DNA from: Deltaproteobacteria bacterium
GTDB taxonomy: Bacteria; Myxococcota_A; UBA796; UBA9615
DNA: 5,798 nt
Assembly: GCA_029261955.1 (NCBI GenBank)
Contig: JAJDAI010000550.1
Coordinates: 1 to 5,798 of the forward strand
Reading direction: 5' to 3'
Part shown: piece after piece, positions 1-5,249 of the stretch
Layout of the letters: every line of letters starts with the position of its first letter
How positions within the stretch are numbered: position 1 is the stretch's first letter
Made by a program: the position numbers and the translations under genes
Notes under the pieces: model-generated
Told to the model about the DNA's origin: nothing
What the model saw: the letters and a program-made list of their open reading frames with translations, nothing else
Databases searched by the model: none

Positions 1-86
1 AAAGTGCGGGACATTGGCGTACACTGTAAAGTCATTTTTATTTCTTTATTAATAATACCATGCTATCTCCAATGACACCTGTGTTC
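1..86. other. AT-rich edge of unlike composition, downstream of the Ser/Thr kinase gene
   Basis: Only 31 of 86 bases are G or C, and 19 of the first 60, in sharp contrast with the rest of the window. It contains a perfect 10-base palindrome TTATTAATAA (46-55) and an odd palindrome TACACTGTA (20-28). Two AATAAA hexamers lie on the minus strand (37-42 and 45-50), roughly 40 bases past the kinase stop codon. I see no hairpin followed by a T-run that would make an intrinsic terminator for the kinase gene. I do not recognise it as the end of a named insertion sequence. It could be the end of a mobile element, a transferred segment or a mis-joined assembly end. The compositional change is directly visible; its origin is not. 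Confidence 0.6.
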
Positions 87-215
87 TCACCACACTCCGC
101 CGCCCTGTTCCGCCTCCATCACACTCTCGAGCTGAGCCTTCGCAACCGCGAGTTTCGCCGCCAGCGTCCGCTTCAGAATGGGATTCGGCGCCCGGTCAAC
201 CCGCTCCTGGGCGGA
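87..215 (-). other. Probable foreign 3' tail replacing the rest of the FGE domain
   Basis: This stretch encodes the last 42 or so residues of the kinase reading frame, an Ala/Lys/Glu-rich, probably helical segment (including NPILKRTLAAKLAVAKAQLE) with no resemblance to an FGE domain. I read all three minus-strand frames here and found no continuation of FGE, so a simple frameshift does not explain the loss. Codon use shifts to A/T-ending codons and base composition falls toward the AT-rich edge. The junction is probably between about 195 and 218, but the exact point cannot be set without a homologue. The tail may come from the 3' end of another gene brought in by insertion, rearrangement or misassembly. 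Confidence 0.5.
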
Positions 216-2216
216 GGCGACCGCGTCCTGCCAGCGCACGCCCACCACCGGCAGGCGACGGGCGGCGCGGGTCGTGTAGGGGTCCTCGTCGGCGGGGACC
301 AGCGCGCCCACCGAGGGGCGGAACGGACCGTCGACGCCCCGCACGAGCAGGGGATCGCCGCGCTCGGACCGAGGGGTGCGCTGCTCGGCCTCCGCGGCGT
401 CCAGCCCGTCCAGGAAGCGGGCGTAGGCGCGCAGCGTCACCGGCCCCTTGCGGATAGCGAAGTCCTCGACCGAGGCCTCCTTCAGCGGCCGGCGGCCTCC
501 GTAGCGGGCGGGCTCCCCGCCGAAGAGGAAGGCCCCGCCGGGCACGTAGACCATGTCGTCCGGGATCTCGCCGTGAGGCCGGAGCCGGACGCGCTGCTCG
601 GCGCAGCCATCCCGGGGGATCCAGATCGGGACCCGCGCGGCCTCCCGACCCGTCGCCTCCAGCATCACCAGGTGCCGCCCGTGAGGCACGACCACGTCGG
701 ACAGCGGCGTGCGGCCGAGGTCCGTGCCGTCCGCCGGCAGCAGCAGCCGGTCGCGCTCGTCGAAGGTGTGAAGCCAGGCCCGGGCCCCCGCGGGCTCCGA
801 CACGAGGGTCAGCCGGCCATCGCCGCGCAGCAGCTCGTCGGCGCGCTCGGGATCCAGGGCGCGGATCCGGGCTGCGGTCCGGCGCGCGGCGAGCGCATCC
901 CCCGCGACCTCGTCCGCCCGCAGCCGGTCCATCCAGAGCGCCAGCAGGCCCTCCGCCGCCTCCGCGTGGTCCTGCACCTGCTCGAGCGCGAGGCGGTAGC
1001 GGGCCTCGGCCTCCTCGATGAGCTCCGCCCGCTGCGCGTCGAGCTCGCGCACGCGGTCCTCGGCGCGCCACATGGGGCGCTTGGCGTCGATGCGGTCCCA
1101 GGGGGCGACCCGGTCGTGCAGGCGGCGCACGTCGGCGCGGGCGGCCTCCAACTCGGCGCCGAGGGCCTCGTGGCTGGAGAGGATGGCGGCCGCGTCCAGG
1201 GCGGCTTCATCCGCGGCTTCGGCGCGCCGGCGGGCCTCGCGGCTGCCCTCCAGGAACTCCTCGACCCCCTGCGCCAGCTGGGCCGCCGACGCGGTGCGCT
1301 GGCTCGGATCCGGCTCGAGGGCCGCGAGGCAGAGCTCGTCCAGCTCGGGGGGGATGTGCCGCTCGGGGGCGGCCTGCGAGGGCGGACGGAAGCCGCCCTG
1401 TCGCGTGGACTCCATCAGCTCGTCTGGGGTGCGTCCGCCGGCGGGCCGGCGCAGGCTGAGCAGCTCGTAGAGCATGGCTCCCAGCGCGTAGACATCGAGC
1501 CGGCGGGGTAAGACGAGCTCGTCATCCAGCAGCAGCTCCGGCGCGAGGTAGCCGGGCGTTCCGGCCGCCACGAGCAGGTCGCCGGTCGCCGGGGCATCGA
1601 CGTCCTCGACCCGCGCGGCGATGCCCCAGTCGAGCAGCTGCACGTCGCCGAACTCCCCGACCACCACGTTGTCGGGCTTCAGGTCCCGGTGCACGACGCC
1701 CCGCGAGTGGGCGAACTCCACCGCGCCGCAGAGCTGCAGGAAGATCGTCAGCAGCCGGGTGCGGCTGTACTCCGCCGCGACCTCCTCGTCCCCCTTCTTG
1801 ATGAGCCGGAGCAGGTCCCCGAGCGGCCGTCCGCAGAGGCGCCGCATCGCGAAGAAGGGCTGCCCGTCTGGGCCGAGACCGAGCTCGTAGACGGGGATGA
1901 TGTTCGGGTGATCGAGCGAGCCGGTGAGGCGCGCCTCTTCGATGAACGCCTGGATCTCGCCGGGCTCGGCGTTGCGCCCCGGGGTCAGCTGCTTGATCGC
2001 GACGGTGCGGTCGAGGTCCTGGTCCTCGGCGCGCACGACCACGCCCATCGCCCCTCGGCCGATCTCGGGCCCGAAGACGAACCGGTCCGCGCTGTCCGTC
2101 AGCGGGGCGCCGGCCTCATCTGTGGGTGCCGGCGCGCTCGACCAGGCCAGGGCCACCGCGTCCGTGTCGAAGGGATCCAGGTCCCCCGGCTCCCCGCTCA
2201 CCGGGGCAGCGCACAC
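87..2216 (-). CDS. Hanks-type Ser/Thr protein kinase with PEGA and truncated FGE-like domains
   Basis: Cytosolic kinase expected to phosphorylate Ser/Thr on unknown protein targets; no membrane segment is visible. Residues count from the GTG at 2216. The kinase domain spans about 45-322: P-loop GRGAMG (53-58), Lys75, helix-C Glu94, HRDLKPDN (176-183), DWG in place of DFG (196-198) and APE (225-227), so it should be active. A charged, Ala-rich helical region (about 323-465) follows, then a PEGA-like beta domain (about 466-545) and the start of an FGE/sulfatase-modifying-factor domain (from MVYVPGGAF, 555-563, to PVVGVRWQDAVA, 656-667). The usual LPTEAEWE and C-terminal RGGSW-type motifs of FGE never appear. 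The last 40 or so residues are unrelated and use codons rare elsewhere here (GTT, AAT, ATT, AAA, AGT), so the FGE part is truncated and probably non-enzymatic. The start is uncertain. The GTG at 2216 overlaps the upstream gene by 19 bases; a GTG at 2201 would give a GTGA four-base overlap. Neither has a Shine-Dalgarno sequence. Confidence 0.9.
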   Translation of the reverse strand: MCAAPVSGEPGDLDPFDTDAVALAWSSAPAPTDEAGAPLTDSADRFVFGPEIGRGAMGVVVRAEDQDLDRTVAIKQLTPGRNAEPGEIQAFIEEARLTGSLDHPNIIPVYELGLGPDGQPFFAMRRLCGRPLGDLLRLIKKGDEEVAAEYSRTRLLTIFLQLCGAVEFAHSRGVVHRDLKPDNVVVGEFGDVQLLDWGIAARVEDVDAPATGDLLVAAGTPGYLAPELLLDDELVLPRRLDVYALGAMLYELLSLRRPAGGRTPDELMESTRQGGFRPPSQAAPERHIPPELDELCLAALEPDPSQRTASAAQLAQGVEEFLEGSREARRRAEAADEAALDAAAILSSHEALGAELEAARADVRRLHDRVAPWDRIDAKRPMWRAEDRVRELDAQRAELIEEAEARYRLALEQVQDHAEAAEGLLALWMDRLRADEVAGDALAARRTAARIRALDPERADELLRGDGRLTLVSEPAGARAWLHTFDERDRLLLPADGTDLGRTPLSDVVVPHGRHLVMLEATGREAARVPIWIPRDGCAEQRVRLRPHGEIPDDMVYVPGGAFLFGGEPARYGGRRPLKEASVEDFAIRKGPVTLRAYARFLDGLDAAEAEQRTPRSERGDPLLVRGVDGPFRPSVGALVPADEDPYTTRAARRLPVVGVRWQDAVASAQERVDRAPNPILKRTLAAKLAVAKAQLESVMEAEQGGGVW
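2198..2216 (-). other. Gene overlap suggesting translational coupling
   Basis: The TGA that ends the receiver/pseudokinase gene (2200-2198) lies inside the beginning of the Ser/Thr kinase frame. The longest kinase frame starts with GTG at 2216-2214, a 19-base overlap. A second in-frame GTG at 2201-2199 shares bases with the TGA to form GTGA, the classic four-base stop/start overlap of coupled genes. No purine-rich ribosome binding site precedes either start on the minus strand, which favours re-initiation by ribosomes finishing the upstream gene. The overlap is seen directly; coupling is inferred. Confidence 0.7.
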
Positions 2217-3277
2217 AGCAGGAGGTGCACGTGAGTGCCCCCCGGGCCGCTGGAGATGCCGAGCTTGCCGTTGTGGGCGTCGGTCACGAGGCGGCAGAGC
2301 ACCAGGCCCAGCCCGCGGCTGCGCGGCAGGCGCCCGGTGACCGTGTCAGAGCCGTCGTCCGCCACCTCGAGGCGGCGCTGCTCGTCCTCGTCCAGGGGCT
2401 CGCCGTCGTCCCGCACGGAGACCGTGGCGCCCGCGGGGGTGAGGGCGGAGCTCAGCAGGATCTCGGTCTTCGCGCAGCCCAGCGCGTGCTCGACGAGGTT
2501 GTCCAGCGCGCGGATCAGCAGGCCATCGTCGATCCACACCGGGTCCCGCGGCGGACGTCCCTGCACCTCGATCCGCAGGCCCTCCTCGGCCGCGCGGTCC
2601 GCCCAGGACGCTGCGACCCGCTCGAGCAGGTCGGCGAGGCGCACCTCGCTGCCGTGGGCCTCGAAGGTCCCCTCCGCGCTGCGCTGCACGTCCATCAGGT
2701 TGCGCACGATGCTGGTGAGGCTGCGCTCCGCATGCAGCAGGTCCTCGACCCCCGATCGCAGCGAGTCGGGCAGGTCGGGGCTCGACGCCAGGGCCGTGGC
2801 GCGGTGCCGCACGAGGTTCATCGGCCGCTCGAGGTCGCTCAGCAGCAGCTCGGTGAGCTCCGAGCGCTCCTCCATCGAGCGATCGCGGTCGGCGCGCAGC
2901 TCGCTGAGCCGCAGCAGGGAGCGAACGCGGAGCAGCAGGCTGGAGCGGCGGATGGGCTTGGGCAGGACCTCGTCGGCCCCCACCTCGGTGGCGTCCTCGA
3001 AGGTGCCCTCGTCCGTCATGCCCGTGAGGAAGACGATGGGCGTGTGGGCCAGGTGCGGGAAGGTGCGGATGGCCTCGCAGGCATCGAAGCCGTCCACGTC
3101 CGGCATCATCCCGTCGAGCAGGATGAGGTCGAAGGCGCCGCCGCGGGCCGCCTGGATGGCCTCTTCGCCCCCCTCGCAGAGGGTGACCTCGTAGCCGGCG
3201 GAGCGGAGGATCGCGTCCACCAGGCCCAGGACCTGAACGTTGTCGTCGGCGACGAGGATGCGCGCGGCGGTGCCCAT
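2198..3277 (-). CDS. Response-regulator receiver fused to a degenerate histidine-kinase-like module
   Basis: A 359-residue soluble signalling protein. Residues 1-122 form a CheY-like receiver with all key residues: acidic pair Asp11/Asp12, phospho-acceptor Asp55 in LLDGMMP, Thr85 and Lys107 in LPKPI. A helical segment (about 125-205) sits where HisKA belongs, but the His of the usual H-D-L-x-x-P box is Ser147 (SDLERP). The C-terminal HATPase-like part (about 235-357) keeps GLGL (322-325) and the late SGPGGTHVHLLL strand. The N-box Asn is His264 (NLVEHA) and the G1 box reads DDGEP rather than DxGxG. I infer a pseudokinase that transmits receiver state by conformation or binding rather than phosphotransfer. 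It overlaps the Ser/Thr kinase gene downstream and diverges from the hybrid kinase gene. The ATG at 3277 has a stop codon four codons upstream and no Shine-Dalgarno sequence. No DNA-binding domain is present. Confidence 0.9.
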   Translation of the reverse strand: MGTAARILVADDNVQVLGLVDAILRSAGYEVTLCEGGEEAIQAARGGAFDLILLDGMMPDVDGFDACEAIRTFPHLAHTPIVFLTGMTDEGTFEDATEVGADEVLPKPIRRSSLLLRVRSLLRLSELRADRDRSMEERSELTELLLSDLERPMNLVRHRATALASSPDLPDSLRSGVEDLLHAERSLTSIVRNLMDVQRSAEGTFEAHGSEVRLADLLERVAASWADRAAEEGLRIEVQGRPPRDPVWIDDGLLIRALDNLVEHALGCAKTEILLSSALTPAGATVSVRDDGEPLDEDEQRRLEVADDGSDTVTGRLPRSRGLGLVLCRLVTDAHNGKLGISSGPGGTHVHLLLCALPR

Positions 3278-3283
3278 GGAGGC

Positions 3284-3289
3284 AGTCTA
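3284..3289 (-). promoter_or_regulatory. Possible -10 element for a leaderless receiver/pseudokinase transcript
   Basis: The minus strand reads TAGACT (3289 to 3284), which fits the TANNNT pattern of a -10 hexamer. It ends six bases before the ATG at 3277, so transcription would begin at or next to the start codon. This agrees with the lack of a Shine-Dalgarno sequence. I see no good -35 box 16-18 bases upstream. A single hexamer match is weak evidence. Confidence 0.25.
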
Positions 3290-3349
3290 CAGCGAGGCCG
3301 TCGGGGGGATCCGAGCGGACGCCAGCGGAGAGAGTGCGGGATCGACCTG

Positions 3350-3365
3350 TGGCACCGCGGCGGCT
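3350..3365 (+). promoter_or_regulatory. Candidate sigma-54-type promoter for the hybrid kinase
   Basis: TGGCAC at 3350-3355 is a perfect -24 half. After the required five-base spacer comes CGGCT (3361-3365), which keeps the essential GC of the -12 element but not the preceding TT. Transcription would begin near 3376, leaving a leader of about 70 bases before the ATG at 3445. A sigma-70-like alternative is TAGGAT (3370-3375), which lacks a convincing -35 box. In DNA this rich in G and C a partial match can be accidental. Confidence 0.25.
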
Positions 3366-3430
3366 GTCCTAGGATGGTCGACTCGGGGCGAGCGCCAGGG
3401 GGGTGGTGTCGCGGGGTGGCCGGTCAACCA

Positions 3431-3436
3431 GGGAGG
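3431..3436 (+). promoter_or_regulatory. Ribosome binding site that decides the hybrid kinase start
   Basis: GGGAGG lies eight bases before the ATG at 3445, a good Shine-Dalgarno match and spacing. It selects this ATG over the in-frame GTG at 3403, which would add 14 residues with no motif and no ribosome binding site of its own. It is the only clear Shine-Dalgarno sequence before any gene in the window. Confidence 0.75.
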
Positions 3437-3444
3437 GGTGGACC

Positions 3445-5184
3445 ATGGACGAGTCCTGGAGTGCATTGCGGCAGCAGGCGGATCTCCGGATGGGCAGCGT
3501 CGGCCTGCCCGAGTCGGCACAGGAACGCGAACTGGAGGCCCGCTGGCACGAGCTGGAGCTCCAACGCGAGGCCCTCGTCGGCACGATCGCGGAGCTGGGA
3601 CGCTCCCGAGACGCCTACAAGACCCTGTTCCAGCACTGCCCCGTCGCCTACCTGTGCCTCGACGAGCACGGGCGGATCGTCGAGGCCAACGTCGCAGCGG
3701 TCGAGCTGCTCGGTCGTGGCTCCCAGTCGCTCGTCGGGCAGCACCTGAGCTCCGCGCTGCGGTCAGAGGACGCGACTGCCTTCGAGCTGCACCGGCGCGC
3801 GGTCTTCGGGGGCGCACGCGCGGCCACCTGCACCGTGTCGATCGATCGGGCCGGCGGGCCGGTGCCGGTGCGTCTGGACAGCGCGCCCACGGTGGTCGAG
3901 GACTGGGGTCAGTCCAGCCTCACGGCGCTGATCGACCTCGCCGCGGAGACCGCACAAGCCGACGCGGAGCGCGAACGGACCACCGCGCTCGAAGCCCAGG
4001 TCGCTGAACGCTCCACAGAGCTCCAGTCGACCGTCGCCGACCTCGAGGCGAGCCGGGCGGCGGCGGCCGAGATGGAGCACCAGCTGGCCCTGGCGGAGCG
4101 GCTCGCCGACCTGGGCGCCCTCGCTGCCTCGGTCGCCCACGAGATGAACAACCCGCTCGCCTACGTGGTGTTGTCGGCGGAGGAGCTGCGGCGGAGGAAC
4201 GCGGCCGCCGGACGGACCGAGGACGTCGGCCTGATCGACGCCATCATCGGGGGCGCGACCCGGGCCAGCGACGTCGTGTCCCAGCTTCGCCTGTTCGCCC
4301 GCTCGGACTCGGACCCGGTGCAGGCCGTCGATCTGCCGGCGGTCATCCGCAGCGCGCTGCACTTCACCCGGCACGACCTGGGCTTTCGCTGCCGGATCGT
4401 CCGGGATCTGAAGCGGGTCCCCTCCGTGCTCGGGCGGCCGAGCCGCCTCGGCCAGGTCTTCGTCGCCCTGATCACGAACGCGATCCAGGCGATGGACGAG
4501 GGCGAGGACCGCGACCACATGCTCACGATCCGGACCCGGGCGGAAGGCAACGAGGTCGTCGTCGAGGTGACGGACAGCGGTCCCGGCATCTCGGCAGAGG
4601 CCCTCCCCCAGATCTTCGAGCCCTTCTTCACGACCCGCGGATCCCGGGGCGGCACCGGCCTCGGCCTGTCGGTGGTCCGAACCCTGGTGGAGCAGGCCGG
4701 GGGGCACATCGAAGCGCGCAGCTCCACAGAAGGCGCCTGCTTCCTCCTGCGCTTCCCGGCCCAGCGCGCTGCCCTGCACCTGGTCCCCAAGCCGCGCTCG
4801 GAGGAGTCGCCGTCGGCCACGCGCGCAAGGCTGCTGATCGTGGACGACGAGCTGCCGCTCCTGACCGCCCTGGGCCGGGCGCTCGGGCGGGAGTTCAACC
4901 CGACGCTCGCCAGCTCCGGGGCGGAGGCGCTCCAGCTGATCGAGGAGGGCTTCGAGCCCGACCTCATCCTGCTCGACCTGATGATGGACGGCATGCGGGG
5001 CGACGAGCTCCACGCCATCCTGCAGGAGAGCCGGCCTGCCCTGGCGGAGCGGGTGCTGTTCCTGACCGGTGGGGCGACCACCGCCGCCGCCCGGCGCTTC
5101 CTCGAGGCTCACAAGGGGCGCGTCCTGGCCAAGCCCATCGACCTGCGCCAGCTCGTGGCCGCGATCCGGTCCGCCCTGAAGTGA
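3445..5184 (+). CDS. Soluble hybrid sensor histidine kinase (PAS-HisKA-HATPase-receiver)
   Basis: A 579-residue cytosolic sensor kinase with no membrane segment or signal peptide. Residues count from the ATG at 3445, chosen for its Shine-Dalgarno sequence. A charged helical N-terminus (1-57) leads into a PAS domain (about 58-166, from YKTLFQHCPVAYLCLDEHGR) that should sense an internal signal; its ligand cannot be told. A coiled coil (about 167-216) connects to HisKA with the phospho-accepting His232 in SVAHEMNNPL. The HATPase domain has its N-box Asn345 (TNAIQAM), G1 box DSGPG (from Asp377), F-box FEPFF (391-395) and G2 box GTGLGL (403-408). The C-terminal receiver (about 462-577) has Asp467/Asp468, phospho-acceptor Asp511, Thr541 and Lys563; the Pro usual after LMM is Asp (LLDLMMDGM). 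All catalytic residues are present, so autophosphorylation and relay to its own receiver are expected. It has no output domain; the divergent receiver protein is the nearest candidate partner. Confidence 0.93.
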   Translation: MDESWSALRQQADLRMGSVGLPESAQERELEARWHELELQREALVGTIAELGRSRDAYKTLFQHCPVAYLCLDEHGRIVEANVAAVELLGRGSQSLVGQHLSSALRSEDATAFELHRRAVFGGARAATCTVSIDRAGGPVPVRLDSAPTVVEDWGQSSLTALIDLAAETAQADAERERTTALEAQVAERSTELQSTVADLEASRAAAAEMEHQLALAERLADLGALAASVAHEMNNPLAYVVLSAEELRRRNAAAGRTEDVGLIDAIIGGATRASDVVSQLRLFARSDSDPVQAVDLPAVIRSALHFTRHDLGFRCRIVRDLKRVPSVLGRPSRLGQVFVALITNAIQAMDEGEDRDHMLTIRTRAEGNEVVVEVTDSGPGISAEALPQIFEPFFTTRGSRGGTGLGLSVVRTLVEQAGGHIEARSSTEGACFLLRFPAQRAALHLVPKPRSEESPSATRARLLIVDDELPLLTALGRALGREFNPTLASSGAEALQLIEEGFEPDLILLDLMMDGMRGDELHAILQESRPALAERVLFLTGGATTAAARRFLEAHKGRVLAKPIDLRQLVAAIRSALK

Positions 5185-5249
5185 GCTCGCGGCTCCGCCC
5201 ACCCGTTTCGCGCTGGCGATCCGCCCCATCCCCGGTGTATCTCGGCGGC
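5185..5249 (+). other. Short gap between the hybrid kinase and the SRPBCC gene
   Basis: These 65 bases contain no open frame of note and no intrinsic terminator. The only hairpin is GAGC/GCTC (5183-5186 with 5192-5195), a four-base stem with no T-run after it. A weak TGTATC-like element (5236-5241) lies just ahead of the ATG at 5250. Read-through from the kinase or a separate promoter are both possible. Confidence 0.4.

Larger units (their letters stand above)
3278..3444. promoter_or_regulatory. Divergent intergenic region between the two signalling operons
   Basis: This 167-base non-coding region separates the receiver/pseudokinase gene (leftward) from the hybrid kinase gene (rightward) and must hold the promoters for at least one of them. 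Visible structure: an 8-base palindrome TCCTAGGA (3367-3374) and inverted six-base arms TCGACC (3342-3347) and GGTCGA (3376-3381). These flank a sigma-54-like motif (3350-3365) and overlap a TAGGAT hexamer (3370-3375). The arrangement could be an operator/promoter cluster, although short palindromes arise easily by chance. Confidence 0.5.

Noticed and set aside
38..61. Seven-codon frame MVLLIKK on the minus strand with GGAG five bases upstream
   Set aside because: A leader peptide is conceivable, but the frame is very short, sits in AT-rich DNA of doubtful origin at the window edge, and has no attenuator structure or downstream gene visible.
87..750. Diversity-generating retroelement target, considered because some kinase/FGE fusions are variable proteins of such elements
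   Set aside because: The C-terminal part of the FGE domain, where the variable repeat would lie, is missing. No template repeat or reverse transcriptase is in the window.
60..1511. 483-codon open frame on the plus strand, opposite the Ser/Thr kinase
   Set aside because: Its translation is Arg/Gly/Ala/Pro-rich with no domain. The opposite strand carries unmistakable kinase, PEGA and FGE motifs over the same bases. Long antisense frames are expected in DNA with strong GC third-position bias.
2220..2225. AGGAGG on the plus strand, a perfect ribosome-binding-site string
   Set aside because: It lies inside the minus-strand receiver gene and the plus-strand frame after it has no coding character; chance match.
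2126..3748. 540-codon open frame on the plus strand crossing the receiver gene and the intergenic region
   Set aside because: It runs across three differently oriented features and shows no recognisable motif. The receiver motifs on the minus strand and the hybrid kinase frame account for the coding signal.
5183..5195. GAGC/GCTC hairpin after the hybrid kinase stop as a terminator
   Set aside because: The stem is only four base pairs and no T-run follows.
3763..5229. 488-codon open frame on the minus strand opposite the hybrid kinase
   Set aside because: Low-complexity Gly/Arg/Ala-rich translation without domains; the plus-strand frame has a complete set of kinase and receiver motifs.
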